Below are positions 35,620 through 47,867 of a DNA stretch of 64,000 bases, in pieces (the first letter of the stretch is position 1; each line of letters starts with the position of its first letter). The translations under genes were made by a program, and so were the position numbers. Below the pieces are notes generated by a model. The model was not told where the DNA came from, did no database searches, and worked only from the letters and a program-made list of their open reading frames with translations. Source of the DNA: Haemonchus contortus (Eukaryota > Nematoda > Chromadorea > Rhabditida > Trichostrongylidae); NCBI GenBank assembly GCA_000469685.2, contig LS997564.1:8830591-8894590 (forward strand), in the 5' to 3' direction.

Positions 35620-38530
35620 AAAAAATTAATAAATTTCTTTACAAAAATACTCTCTGGTGCAGAAAATTCGGCGAACTTATTTTTTCCATTCATTTTTTTC
35701 ATGACAGTAAGCTTAGGGTTTTGGTACTTTGATTTTCGTTTTCATAAAATTACTGCTTTTTCTAATAAATAGACTGGCATATCCAAAGTGCTGCTATTGC
35801 TTGCCTTTCGAGAGACTCGTCTATTCTTAGGATTTTTTCGATAAAAAATTACTATGCACATGCTGTCGTATAGTAGTGTTTAGGGTTGTGCTTAGTTGTT
35901 TATAATATTTACTTACTTATGTTTACCAATTAACGTAGCATCAGCTATGCACCTATGAATACTCTAAGTATGTGCAGAAGACCATTCGAGTTTTTTTTTC
36001 AAGAATATGGTTGGTTACGTCATTGAACCCCTCAAGGTTCAAAAAAAAAGAAGAATCCTCATGACTATGTGCTAAATCGCTTCGTCAGCGGAAGGGGAAA
36101 TGGTGGGAGAGGAAAGGGGGGTGGTCGCGATGTGATGGGAAACCCGTAAACTATTACTTTATATTATGCAGTAATGCATGAACGGAAACTGCAAAGCCAA
36201 TGTTTCAAAGAAATGCTGCCCATAAATTTCAACGAGAGAGCTATGGAAACTGCTTTTTCAGCTGAACTATTCTCTCTTCAATTCATTTTTTTGGAGGGGA
36301 AGAAGGGGAGGGGGGGGGGGGGTGGGAGACATTCTGGCGTTTCGAGATGCCTCCACGGGGTGATTTTAGCGTATTCAGCCATACAATGAGATGGGATCTG
36401 CCAATGTTCAAACCAGTTCCTCCCAGAGGAGCCTGATACGATTCAAGTGAAACATGGAAAACTTGGATGGTCTAAGCAGGCTTCAACCCGGTATTTCATC
36501 CCCAGCATCTGGCATGGCCCCTTTGGACCACCTCCACCTTCAGGTAATTTACAAATTTAACAACGCCACCATGTAAGCGACTACTGTAGAATTAAGGGTT
36601 CCGTTTCGGGTTGTTTCTTTTCGACACCTGTAGAATCGAAAAAATCGGTTCCTAATCGTAGGAATCTCTTGATTTATGAACCCATGTGGTTTAGACTGAT
36701 CTTTGGTATACGTCGGGCAATTAATCTATTCCGTTCCAGGTGGGCAGTGATACTACAGCCATCAGAAATAGGATGTCAATCACGATAAGACATGAATTAT
36801 TTATTACCACTACGATTTTTATAGCTGAAGAACTTTCACTGGAAAAAGGAAATTGATCGGAATTTTATTAAATGGACTGAGAACAGGAACTAGCCGTACA
36901 AAGCTTTAACCAGCAATTGTGAGCACTCAAAATAGTCTGAGAAAACCCAAGAACTCGAAAAAATATTGCCTTCACCAACATTACTTACTTACAAACATTT
37001 AAATTTCAAAAAGTCACTTTACTTCCTTCATTCTAACACAAGTCAAGGGTCATTTCTCTCATGGCCAGCCTATTAGTCAGCAGACTCTTGGGTTCAATCC
37101 TGGAGAACCTCGTGCTGCTCGATTTTTTAAAAGTCTTCTATAAAGATGAATTATTTTGTAATAAATTAGATAAAAATATGGTATAATGGATAAATATTAC
37201 ATAAAAAAACGGGGCAGTCATCATTTTAGGCATATCTAGCTATGTTAGCATTTACGGAGGGTTAGGGTCAGTACAGTCAAAGAACCATGTTCCATGTGGA
37301 TCATGTAGAGGTGGAAGGTAGTACCACTCCGTTACCTTTTATTTCGCCCTTGGTGGCTCAGAAGGAAACTAGGGAATTCTATTATTCGCACTTTCCTTTT
37401 TTCAATGCATTGCTTTTACGGAAGTGACGAATATGCTGAATCGCCGATAATTTCGTGTACAGACTATCCACTGTGTTAATGAAGTATCATTGAATGTGAT
37501 CTTTGTTTCAGCGGTATTCCACGGTAGTGTTGGCTCATCGCATACGCGATCAATCAGTGGAATCGATATGTCAGAGAAGATGTAAACAGAGACGACCACC
37601 AACGAAGCTTTTAATCTAGGACTGGATGTTATACGAAGGTTTGTAAAATAACCTCAGAACTCTTACTCTCCACTAATCGGTAGTTGTGCCTGTTACAGAG
37701 ACTATAAAAGTCTAAAATAGCTTTTGTAACTTATTGTAAAGCAAGCTTTCAAATGCGTTTTGGGAGGCTATCGGCTTTGACATATTTCCTTGAGCTACTC
37801 TCAAAAGGTAAAGAGTAAAGTGAGTAGGAGAGAATTACATTTGACTTATCTCGTTCCTTAATCGGCCAAGCATTCGAATTCCAATCAATCAATTTCCGCG
37901 ATTTTTTAAGGTTTTTTTTTGATATTTATTGAAGGAGAAGCCCAGTGCACGGAAACTGCTTGTTGAGCACCTCGTTACGCTGATTTTTGATGCAGATTCT
38001 AATCATGTGAGCGAACACTAATACCTTAATAATACTACGAGAATGTGTAAACTTCGAAATGATCATAGATGAAGTGCCGCTTCAATCTCGAGCCACTATA
38101 ACTAGCAAGACCGAAATAAACTGTGAGTAACCCCTTAACGATGTTATTTCAAGAATTTTCAAAGCGTTCATTATGCAAAGTTGCTCATTAGCTTCCAAAT
38201 TAAAAGCAAATTGATGCATATATAGGTCAAATGGAAAAGGGACAAATAGTAAAATGTTGGAAACGTATCACATTGAAATGCCCTGGATGACAATTAAGGG
38301 CTTCCCAAGGTGGTAAATACGGTAGCAAGAAGTGATCTTTAAACCACACTCCCATAAATATTGTTTTATGAACCTAATGAGACGTCAATAACATCAGAAG
38401 CTAAAAGAAGATCGGAGATCATGTCACTACTGCACTGGAGATTGTTTACTGCAACGTTCATTGCTAATGGTCTGCTATCTCAACACCCCAGGGACCCTTG
38501 GAGTTTAGAAGCCGACAACTCTGAGAAACA
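35620..38530. other. Gene-poor stretch (possibly RING gene intron)
   Basis: Mostly AT-rich. A 13-base G run is at 36310-36322. Two weak candidates: a plus-strand frame at about 36452-36543 ending HLHLQ|GTAATT, and a minus-strand frame 37402-37602 (PLIDRVCDEPTLPWNTAETK). Neither has matching splice phase with a neighbour. Confidence 0.35.
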
Positions 38531-38537
38531 AAGCCAT

Positions 38538-38826
38538 AAAGCGTGGGTGGTGCACTACCCAAAGGCGTACTATCTCCCACGCATGGCCCAGGGATCGAAT
38601 TTTGGCTAAACTCCTTCCCAAGCCATCAAGCTTTCATGTTTCCGGGATCGGTCGGTTAATTGGAACCAGTCTGGCCGGGAGGATAGAAGCACTGATTTGT
38701 GCATTGGCTGGCCACCGCAAGTCATTGTATAGGTCACATACGCATTCAAACGTTACTACAACTCTGAATGGAAGCCGGATACGTAGCCCACGCTAGCGGA
38801 TGTGGGATTGATTAACACCAAAAAGC
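38538..38826 (+). repeat. SINE copy
   Basis: Head GCGTGGGTGGTGCACTACC with a damaged B box (GGGATCGAATTTTGG), then CAAGCC..TTTCCGGGATCGG, GGCCGGGAGGATAGAAGCAC, GTCATTGTATAGGTCACATA and GGGATTGATTAACACCAAAA. Confidence 0.85.
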
Positions 38827-38829
38827 AGG

Positions 38830-40170
38830 ATTCTTTCTTTATTGGAACCTCTCACGGAATCGGTAGAAGCTGATAACTCCTCAGAATGCATTCCTTCTTC
38901 ATTTGCTTATCTTATCTCTTTTTTATGGGAATTCTTCAAATGATCTGCGCTGGCGTTTTTGCAAAGATTCGGACCAAAGTTTACTCCGCAGTATGTCCTT
39001 TGATCACCCATACGAATCTGCTCTATGATGATTGCTCGATAATGTTGGTCTGGGGACGAATAGACTGATATCGTCGTGACGGTAATGTGCCTATAGCCCC
39101 CCGACACGGAGTGATCTTTGGTATTAGCCCGACCGCAAAAACTTGAGTCGACGCATTGGACAGACGGATGGGGGGCTACGCGGCGGGATGGCTGACGGGC
39201 TGGCTGGCTGGCTGGCTGACGTCGGTGCGAGCACGACTAATCGCACGTTCCTTTCCCCCCGTTCTCGCTCTCTTTCCGTGTCTCTTCCTCTGTCTGCCTC
39301 TCCCGACCCTGACGTCGTCTGTCACAGACATCAGTCGTCATTGCCTTCGTCGATTTTTTATCGGGGTTCTCTATCGATTTGAAAATTCAACCAAAAAACG
39401 GGCCTGCCATTTTGTAGATGTGTTACTACAACAATTTGAGAGCTTCTGTAAATTGTACTGGTAATCTACAAAGAGTATGATCGTTCGCCTTCATACCGAT
39501 AGGTAGATGATCCAAGTGGTCTGGAATTCTCATTGAGGCTAGGGTATACCTCTGATTGAGCAGTTCCACGCTCTGAAGCGAATCCACCGAAAGGATCACT
39601 AGCACAAGGTCAAGTACGGTATCAACTGGAGACCGCCCTACCGTACTGAAGAAAACCGTCTAGGAAGACGAATTAGTACGACTTGATGTGCTTGTGTTTC
39701 TGCCGAAAAGGTCCCGTCAAGTATGACAGTAGAGAAGGGAGGGCACCGAGTGCGGCAATAGAGTAAACCGGAACCGGGCGGACGGATTGGCTCATAATGC
39801 TGGAAACCAAAGATCACTTCTGTTTAATACCTTCTCGATCATCCGGGAATTAAACTGAGAGGGAAGGTATGGAAAAAGTGTAACTGACAGAAAGAAACCA
39901 AAAGATTCAATAAAAAAGAAAATCGTTAAAGAGTAAGGATTTCGGAATCGATAGAGGCTTTATATACAAATTGTATGTTCGCTGAGCAGCAGCTCAAATT
40001 AGAAAGGTACGGAAGTTTGGAATTTAAAAAAACTTTGAAAATGTCTCGGTGGGTTTGAGAAAAAGTAATATAGGTTAGGTGTAGGTTAACCATATGCGAT
40101 TTCCCAGGATCTTGACAATTTATAGGTAGGTATTTCGTTAATTGTTCTTAATACTTCGATCATTTCGAGC
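38830..40170. other. Gene-poor stretch
   Basis: No supported gene. A short (GGCT)n run near 39199-39217 mirrors the (CCAG)n run at 40440-40466. Confidence 0.35.
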
Positions 40171-40243
40171 CTTAAAAGGCCAGTAAATAAACAACAAACT
40201 GTTGACTGAAACGATACTCGGAACAGGAGTTATTTAATAATAC

Positions 40244-40429
40244 CTTGGACATGGTGCATAGTTCAGTAATGGTATTATCAAAAAGCGCTACATGATGCAA
40301 CTGATGAAAACCGGACTTTTCTTTCAAACATGCTTCAAAAAATGCCCGTGACGTCATTAACGAGCTTTCAAAATTGGCTGGGACATTAGGGACGACGGGA
40401 ATATAATCAGCTTTGCAGCCGCCAGCCAT
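40244..40429 (-). CDS. Candidate exon upstream of the RING exons
   Basis: 62 codons from an ATG that directly follows a CTAG, ending CAG-like AAG|GTATTA in phase 0. The peptide (MAGGCKADYIPVVPNVPANF .. ITELCTMSK) looks protein-like and would splice in frame to the RING exon at 35617. Whether it is the first exon, an internal exon, or unrelated is undecided. The (GCTG)n run just upstream may disturb the acceptor. Confidence 0.4.
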
Positions 40430-40436
40430 CTAGCCG

Positions 40437-40466
40437 CCTAACCAGCCAGCCAGCCAGCCAGCCAGC
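40437..40466. repeat. (CCAG)n microsatellite
   Basis: About five to six CCAG repeats immediately upstream of the candidate exon. Confidence 0.85.
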
Positions 40467-40469
40467 TAA

Positions 40470-41700
40470 CGTCACTGATATGTCCAAGAGAGAGAAACCG
40501 GATTCAACAGTGTTCTTAGAATAACAGCCGTCTATCAGAGAAATTTTTCGAGAATACAAATCGATATGGGGCTCTTTTCCACAGGTTCTTATCCATATCT
40601 AACCTACTAAACCTACCACAATTATTGATTTATTATTTACCAGTTACTGATTTGGCCAATGGTTTTCAGCTTCAGGCTTGAAGCACATCCAAGAGGGGTC
40701 CGAAACCTACAACCAGAAGTTCTTGTAGCCATCTATGACTTCAGTCGAGAAGGTCGGTCCTTTCAATTTTTCAACTAGATTTAAATCTGGCGCAGTTCCA
40801 AGGTTCGGTCCCTTGGAAAACTCGTATAATTTAACGATTATTGATTAATATTGATTAATAATAATTAATGATATATTGTTAAATACTGTTATCTTATATA
40901 TCCAGCCATATAAGAAAAATAGGTATTACACCATAAATATATACGGCAGGATATTCAATTGACTGATTGATAAATGGGTGAAATGGTGACGAAATGTTTT
41001 CGACTGTACGCGCGTAAAATCAATAACTTTTAAAACACTAGCATTCGTGCGAACCAGAGGTGTGCTATTTACCGACAGTAGATCACATGCTTTGGTATGA
41101 TCGTAGTCGTTTTTAAATTCATAGAAATTTCCTCAGAATTTTAAAACTTCTTCAGATTTTTCGAGGTGGGGTTTTAATCAGTTTTATTCGGTGACAGGCA
41201 TTGCACCTGAACTGTTGCCGATCACGACGAACAGGAGGTTTTTGTAGGAGCGAAAAAGAACGAAAAGAACTCTAGGGATGAACTAGTGTGGGGACGAAAA
41301 ACAAGCCGAAAATGTCGATATTGTATTAGCTGTTTGACACTGAACACAGCCGGAACGTTCATATGACCGTCGGAGGTTTTCGTTTTGGCGAATACAAACA
41401 GTATTAATGAAGCAAAGGGAGCGTAAATACAGTAAAACAGTACTACCTACTACGGAAAGTGATGAGAGTGTTGGGAAGTTGAAGGTAGACGTCAGGAAAA
41501 CCCCAGCAGGTAATCGTAAAAATCATGTCTATGGGTGCGAAAGAGGCTGAGAGGGGCCAATAGCTGTTCATCTTGACGAAAAACTAATTTTAGTGGACGC
41601 GAAACTCGTCCGTCCGGTACGAGCCCTTTAGAGTCCGACCCTACCCTCTCAATTACTGTAAAAGGACTTGAAAGCGTGCAAATTGAAACGAATAAATTCA
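40470..41700. other. No supported gene
   Basis: AT-rich with palindromic AT runs near 40830-40880. One plus-strand segment after TTTTCAG at about 40670 reads EAHPRGVRNLQPEVLVAIYD before a GTCGG donor. It is isolated and unassigned. Confidence 0.3.
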
Positions 41701-41713
41701 GTAGGGAACTCAC

Positions 41714-41872
41714 GATGGTGTCGAGAATGGGTGGCTCATCTGTGTCCCGAACGGTTTTCGTGGGAGTTTTCGAATCAGCTGATCGTGCACGACTTCGTAG
41801 ACTTCGCACCAGGTTACGCAGCATCGCCGACCCCGTCTGGACGGGAGGCACTCGGGGGGCTGTCGTCGTCTG
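41714..41872 (-). CDS. Candidate first coding exon (possibly of the RING gene)
   Basis: Minus-strand frame with ATG at 41872, reading MQTTTAPRVPPVQTGSAMLR and then a basic stretch (NLVRSLRSRARSADSK), ending PPILDTI|GTGAGT, a strong donor in phase 0. GC content is well above the surroundings, as in other coding exons here. Just upstream a TAG and a CAG acceptor-like site bound the frame. The phase allows splicing to 40429-40244 and on to the RING exons; this join is inferred. No signal peptide; family unknown. Confidence 0.45.
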
Positions 41873-41899
41873 CATGTCCCGCGTCTCGACCACGCCCAA

Positions 41900-42940
41900 C
41901 TGGCTGCGCCGCGCCGACTGCTACGCCCTCTCACCCATCGGATCGTTGTCCGCGCTCACTGCCATCCGCGTTGTCTCTAACAGGCTGTGTCTGGCTCATA
42001 TGTCTATACGTTCACCGTCACACAGTTAACACATAGATCGCAGCACATTGACGTTATGTGGTCTGAACGACCTATCTGCGTCTCTAACGTCTAGACCACC
42101 CTGAAGTGTCTGACAGATATGGCCCTGCATGGGAAACTAGGGTGGGCGCTTGCTGCAAATTCCCAATCAACTCCGGCCCGGCAAAGTAAGGATGCTGGCC
42201 CATAGGCGTTTCGGGTAGAGTTATAGCCCTCTCAGTCAGTAGTTCATTTCATCTTTCGGGGTTTGAACTGATGGAAGCTGGCCCGTGCCGAGATTCTGAC
42301 CCCCATCTATCGCTAAGCCAGTAATATGACGGTGCTTAGCTGGAAACGTTCGTCATATGGTAGGACGTCAGAGCTATCAGTTGCTTCATAGAAAAAGTAC
42401 ATACTAGAGTGTGGCTAGGCACAGGTTAAAGTGCTTATCGCTTCTTCTACCCTGATACCGATCAAGCGGCCACGTAGCCGCTTTGGAAGGATTAGTCACC
42501 TGGACGGACTGTCACATGACAGAATATATGGGTGGCATTCGGTGACATTCCATCACATTTGTTCTGTTTTTCACGAAATTCTTCATTAGAGAAGAAAATA
42601 AGGGAAATCACTGCCTTCGCTACTGCAAAGTTCACTCGCCAAAGCAAGGTTATTAAGTGATCTATGAGATCTCTGCGGTTATCAAGCCATTACTGATTGG
42701 TATCGACTGATCTTTTTTCGCAGGGATTGGCTAACAATTCGAGGAATGATTCTGAAAAGGTTGGCTGCCTATCATTGAGGATTCACAAAAGGAACTTGGA
42801 GAATGGAACCGTTGTGTGGCCACAGAAGGGGATGAAATTGTTCTCGAAAAAAAAGGAAAAGAAAAAAGAAAACTTGTAGTATCAGTACTTGAAAAAGGGT
42901 TGCCAGCCCATGTATGGTTAGAGATCAAGTCCCTGTCACC
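41900..42940. other. No supported gene
   Basis: Mixed-composition DNA. A plus-strand frame 42723-42879 ends in a Lys-rich tail but has no motif or partner exon. Confidence 0.35.
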
Positions 42941-42944
42941 ACTT

Positions 42945-43170
42945 ACTCAAGCGAACCAAAGCATTTTCATGTCCTGAGGGAGTGGGGGTCATGTCCCGGT
43001 ACTACGCCCTCGTTTGAGGGGATAGAAGGAGTGACTTGTACTTGGGCCGATTCCCGCTGATCGTTGTATGTATAGCCAGTTGATCATTCAAACGCCTCCA
43101 CGATTGCAACTCGAGGTCGGATATACGGCGCATCCCAAAACTCAGAGATCACTCAATGACGAGGAACTCA
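42945..43170 (+). repeat. Decayed SINE copy
   Basis: B-box-like GGGTCATGTCCCGG, GGGGATAGAAGGAGTGACTTG, ATTCAAACGCCTCCACGATT, and CGGCGCATCCC..CTCAGAGATCA in SINE order. Confidence 0.6.
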
Positions 43171-43426
43171 ATCTTTATGCTTTTTACATTAAAGCAGCTG
43201 GAAATTATCTTCCGTAAATAGCACTCCAAACAACTTTCTTCTTTCTGTACCCAGAATGGCGCAGGAAAAACAAACGTCAGATTCTAGTTATTATATGCAC
43301 GCAAACAACCATTAAACAATTACTTTCTTTGAACAGGAAGGCTACATTTCTACGAAGTAACAGTCGTCAACAAGACTTTCATTTTTGTCCGAACAGAGGC
43401 GATGAAAGCGGTTTTGCCGATGATTG

Positions 43427-43671
43427 TTAAGTACATCTACTGATAAGCTGATGACGCTCCACTACACCTCTGACGCGGCTCTTCCGGAAGCCATTACGGA
43501 TTTTTGTTGAACGGTTTTTTCGGTATGAGTACGTGTGCACTTCATGTATGACTGTCTGGTTGAGGCAGACGGCGCTCGTTGCCGTCCTAGGACCAGACAA
43601 CACAAAAAGCATACCAGGAACTCCCTCCCAGTCGTAGACATCAGAGTGCGAGCAGAACGTGACGGACACAA
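43427..43671 (-). CDS. Possible exon, unknown
   Basis: A GC-richer minus-strand frame of about 80 codons with SDVYDWEGVPGMLFVLSGPR and HEVHTYSYRKNRS, ending at a stop at 43427. A possible acceptor (CATAG) precedes it. Another frame on the same strand is also open, so coding status is uncertain. No family recognised. Confidence 0.25.
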
Positions 43672-43942
43672 CGTGCTATGCTGTGCACTTCGATGCCGAT
43701 GCCTCCTCTAATCGAAGTGTCTAGACGGGTGGCCCATTTGTACTTTCACTACGGAAAACGTTCATGAATCATTTTGGAAAAACCACTGCAATGAGGAAGG
43801 CCTTTGGCCGAACAGGTTCCCCCTAATGAGCGAGTTCGATACCTGTCTGAACCCAAATATTTTGTTCATTATTCGGTTTCATATGACAGCATTCTCATGG
43901 CAGATTACGGCAGGGGCAAGGAACTGTCATAGAGAGAGCAAC

Positions 43943-44012
43943 TGTCAAGCCGGGACTCGATCCCCGAACCATGCCAGTAATAATGCACTACCTGGGACTT
44001 CACCACCTTCGC
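43943..44012 (-). repeat. SINE head fragment
   Basis: On the minus strand: GAAGGTGGTGAAGTCCCAGG (A-box side) and GGTTCGGGGATCGAGTCCCGG (B-box side). It lies just past the tail of the next SINE copy, in the same orientation. Confidence 0.75.
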
Positions 44013-44030
44013 TCAAATTGACACATTAAA

Positions 44031-44334
44031 GGATAAAAAGGATAAAGCTTCTTGACGTTAATCAATCCCGTCTGAGGGATGCAGCCCCGCACTCGACTTC
44101 CATTCAGAATCGTAATGACGTATTGAATGCGTGTGTGGCCTATACAATGAGTTGTGGTGGCCAGCCGATGTACAAGGTAGTGCTTTTATCCTCCCAGACG
44201 AACCTGGTGCCAATTAACCGACTCCGGAGGGATGGATGGCTTGGTTGGCTTAGGCGGATATCGATCCGGGATTCGAACCCCTGACCATGCGTGTGAGATA
44301 GTGCACCACTTGCCACTACACCACCCCGTCCGCG
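44031..44334 (-). repeat. SINE, near full-length copy
   Basis: On the minus strand: head GCGGACGGGGTGGTGTAGTGG, B-box GGGGTTCGAATCCCGG, then the body and the ACGGGATTGATTAACGTCAAG tail. Same length and block order as the 3.6 kb copy. Confidence 0.9.
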
Positions 44335-44339
44335 AAGGT

Positions 44340-45450
44340 TATAGATTCAATTAATATCTGAGCGTGGAAAAAGCACCTGGGCTTTCGAATTACATTTGTT
44401 GGAAGTCTTTACGAGGTTAACATGCAAGCTTTGGATAACATTTCTGACTCCTTCAGATATTGAAAGGTTTTTTTTGAATTTGATTTTTTGGATGTTTAAA
44501 AGATCCTGAGTGTTGTAGACGCGAGTACTTTTGAGTACGGAGACCAAGACTCACGACTCAATTAGGATTTTTTTTTTGCTCAATGATCTGGGCATCTTTT
44601 CTTCCTTCGTGGATTTTTGTAGTTTTGTAGTTAGTAGTTATAATTGGTTACAGTCAATAGATATTGAACTTTGTTGCCGGAAATTGGCAGGAATGATAGG
44701 GGGACAGAGTTGCCAATGACAGAGTTTAGTTTTGTTAGACATATTCGGAAGTTTTTATTTTCACTGCGTGGTAGGTCTGGCATACTTTCCTGCCCAGAAA
44801 ACAACAACTGTATTTCACTTAGAATCACCATAGGTCTCCAGTTACTATTCCTATGGCAGAAATAGCTGATTTGCCAGTTATAGAGAATGATCCCACCATA
44901 TGACGTAGGAAGGAGGAACACCGGAAATGTGGCAAACAGGAAGTCAACAAAATGCACTTGTTGTGACGTCATCCACTGCATTCTGTTGACTGAATGACGA
45001 CCAGTACAACTGAACAATATAATTGTGAGGAGGGGGTGGAGGATTACACTGGTGATGTCGGCTTATGGCACCTGGCACAGAAGTGTTGGCAAACTCTCGG
45101 TGGTTTCTAGAAGGTTTCTAAAATTACTTCTCTCGGTCCCAAGTACCCTAGTCTACATGGAATACCCCAAGCCTTTATTTATTCCGCGATAATTCTCGAA
45201 TTTGATTTTTGCTCTAATTTATTTTTAAAAACACTTCCCATAAAATCAACCAGGCCACATAACTGGTTATCACAGCACGTGAGCTGTTCGTTCGAACAAG
45301 GGGGTAGCACAAAAACCCTGACCATCGATTTCATGCCAGACTAAGCATTGGTGACAGGGAACAGATCGAGGGGAGGGAGTGGGAAGGCTGAATAGGGAGG
45401 GCTTGATGTCTTTATAGGAGAAACTATGGGATGCAGTTCAGTTGAACACC
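44340..45450. other. No supported gene
   Basis: The longest frame is 44631-45017 (-, 128 codons), with no motif, signal or splice context. Confidence 0.35.
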
Positions 45451-45457
45451 CTCAGCT

Positions 45458-45734
45458 CACTCAGCTGCCTACGGTAGCTAGCTATGAGGTTCAACTACGA
45501 GAGAGCCAGACTGTTTACATGTGGGTAAACGAGGATTCCCAGGAAAATGATATGTATGTGTGCCCTCAGGTAAAGAGAGTCTGAATGGACCAGGGAGCCG
45601 CGTTCTTCAGGCTCACGTCTGTCTGAGGGTCTCGACATCACTCAACTGTCTACGGTAGTTAGTAGACCTGGCTTCCAGAGAACCAGACTGTTTACATATG
45701 CTTAGAAAAGGATTATCAGAAAAGCAATTATGTA
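45458..45734. repeat. Imperfect direct repeat, two units about 180 bp apart
   Basis: Unit 1 (45458-45555) and unit 2 (45640-45734) share ACTCA.CTG.CTACGGTAG, CCAGACTGTTTACAT and a GGATT..CAG.AAA end. Between them lies unrelated sequence. Confidence 0.75.
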
Positions 45735-45739
45735 GAGGC

Positions 45740-46370
45740 TTCTTTAAACCGCCTACAAACTAGTGATGACCGTGAGATATTTCCAGTGATTCCCTGATTT
45801 CACCAAGAGCGATTCATCGGTAGACAGACATGTTGTTGTTTACGCTATTGCATATGTGATGTGAAGCAATGGCGACAAGAAAAACATGTGGCTGAAAGGG
45901 GGGGGGGGGGTGGCAGTCTGGAGACTGCTTTCCTGCTGAGCTAGCAGCAGTCATTGCTAGCCAGATTATTCAGTCACATGGAGGTGACGTAAACGCCCCA
46001 GCGGAATGGGAGGGATTGAATCTCCCAAAAACGGAATGGCTGTCCCTAAAGGCTTCTTGGAAACAAATGAAGACGCCTACAGGGTCAGTGGATATGAATT
46101 CGTTGTCAAAGTCGTATTTATGAGCAAAAAGACAAACAGTATAGGTAATGACTAATGCTTAGAGCTAGATTTACTGTTTTTATCATTTAGGGTATGAAGA
46201 ATACGGTATCGTTCCATTCCATCGTCTACTTCCCCGTTGGGCGGTTGGTTTTCTGCCGCCGCTGACTTCGCCATGAAACCCATTCGGCGGTAGCGAATGC
46301 CGTGCCCTAGGCCTCTTGATGATTACTGTATAGTTTTACAGTTCTGCCGTATTGTGTGGTGGTTTCTACG
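45740..46370. other. No supported gene; G13 run
   Basis: Contains a G13 run at 45898-45910. No coding or repeat family otherwise recognised. Confidence 0.4.
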
Positions 46371-46374
46371 CCCT

Positions 46375-46661
46375 GGGCGGAGGTGGTGTAGTGGCACAAG
46401 GCGCACTATCTCACACGCATGGTCAGGGGTTCGAATCCGGGATCGATATCCGCCTAGCCCAACCAGGCCTTCCATCCCTTCGGGGGCGGTCAATTGGTAC
46501 CAGATTGGTCTCGGAGGATAAAAGCACTTGTACATCGGCTAGTCACTGCAAGTCATTGCATAGGCCACATACGCCTCATTACGCCACTACAATTTCGAAT
46601 GGAAGTCGAGTGCGGGGGCGCATCCCTCAGACGGGATTGATTAACGCCAGAACTTTATCCT
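46375..46661 (+). repeat. SINE, near full-length copy
   Basis: Head GGGCGGAGGTGGTGTAGTGG, identical over its first 20 bases to the 3.6 kb copy, B-box GGGGTTCGAATCCGGG, full body, and the GGGATTGATTAACGCCAGAA tail. One of the two best preserved copies. Confidence 0.92.
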
Positions 46662-46669
46662 TCATTTGT

Positions 46670-47860
46670 CCTGTGCCCCTTGAGGGCTTTATTACTGGCG
46701 GCTAGACCAGTGCTTGGGCAGGGTACAAGCTTGGTCACGAAACACGTTCAGTTCTTAGGGGAGGTCGATTAATTCAAAATGCTTGGCTGCTAAAATTTAT
46801 ATAGTAGATAATTTCAACTAATGGTTATAAGAAGAATGAAGTTAGATACTGTAATTTAAGGGTCACAATTTAGCATAATTGTAGGAGAAATAGGTTCTGC
46901 ACATTTTCTGCAAACTTTCAGTTCTAGGAATTATTTCAGAGATGAACGATTACTTCCTTCTCTCGTGCGTGAGAGATTCTCTGCAGAATTAACAACCGTG
47001 GTTTGCAGGAGGGAGCTGAAAAATCATAGTTTCTTGTTCTTGGTTCACTCACATATCCCTTACCTCATAGGGACTAGGATCCCCGAATGGCCCTTGGTCA
47101 TTTCTGAGAAATCAGAGCCTTACAAGGGAAGGCAGCTGACGGGTTCGAGCCTCTAGCCTATCAGAATGTCGTTGTCTCAGTATAGGGCCAAGATGGAAAG
47201 ACGGGTCTCTGATGCGTTTTTTGTTAAAACCTATTCAAAAGGAATATGCCCCTATTTGGAAAAGCCCGAAGACTTCTGATTGAGTCCGGAGACAGCACTA
47301 AAACTGAAAAGCTATATCTATGATTAGTTGAAAGTACTCGTTCTCAGGGTCGAAAATATCCGATCTTGGTGCAACTGAAGACGAGAATGTCTACAATGTT
47401 AAAGTAGATAAAAAAGTTTTCAAAGTCGTCTTTCAAAATACCAACAGTTTTGCATTGCTTTCTGACTTCACTCCAAAGTTAGAGCCATCATTGAGCCCAC
47501 GTTTCCTCTATTCAGAGGCATCGGGGGTCCTCAGTTGAAGTTAGTTGCCAATGGTGTCCCCTTAATTTCTCTTCTGTCAACAATCCCGTAAAGCCGAATC
47601 AGGGCGCATCTTTTTTGTTGTCGGCCCGAATTTTTGTTTTGTTTTTGTTTGTTTTTCTACCTTGTAAAATTAGAAGTCATTAGCCCGTTTTTATGCAGGA
47701 TAAATAAATAGATAATGACAAATAGTCTCTGAAGGATCCGTCTTCGATTGAATGGAATGTTATTGTTTCTGTCTCAACTTTCATTTCTCTCTCTCTTCCC
47801 CCCCCCCCCTCCCCGAGATTTCAAACCTTTTGGAAAAAGGTCAGCTATTAGGGATGTTTA
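46670..47860. other. No supported gene
   Basis: AT-rich, with a C12 run at 47798-47809. The open frame 46965-47156 has no features. Confidence 0.4.
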
Positions 47861-47867
47861 GAGGATA

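Noticed and set aside
41676..42036. Plus-strand frames of 117-122 codons
   Set aside because: They lie opposite a GC-rich minus-strand exon that has a strong donor and better coding character.
44631..45017. 128-codon minus-strand frame
   Set aside because: No motif, no splice signals, and composition like the surrounding non-coding DNA.
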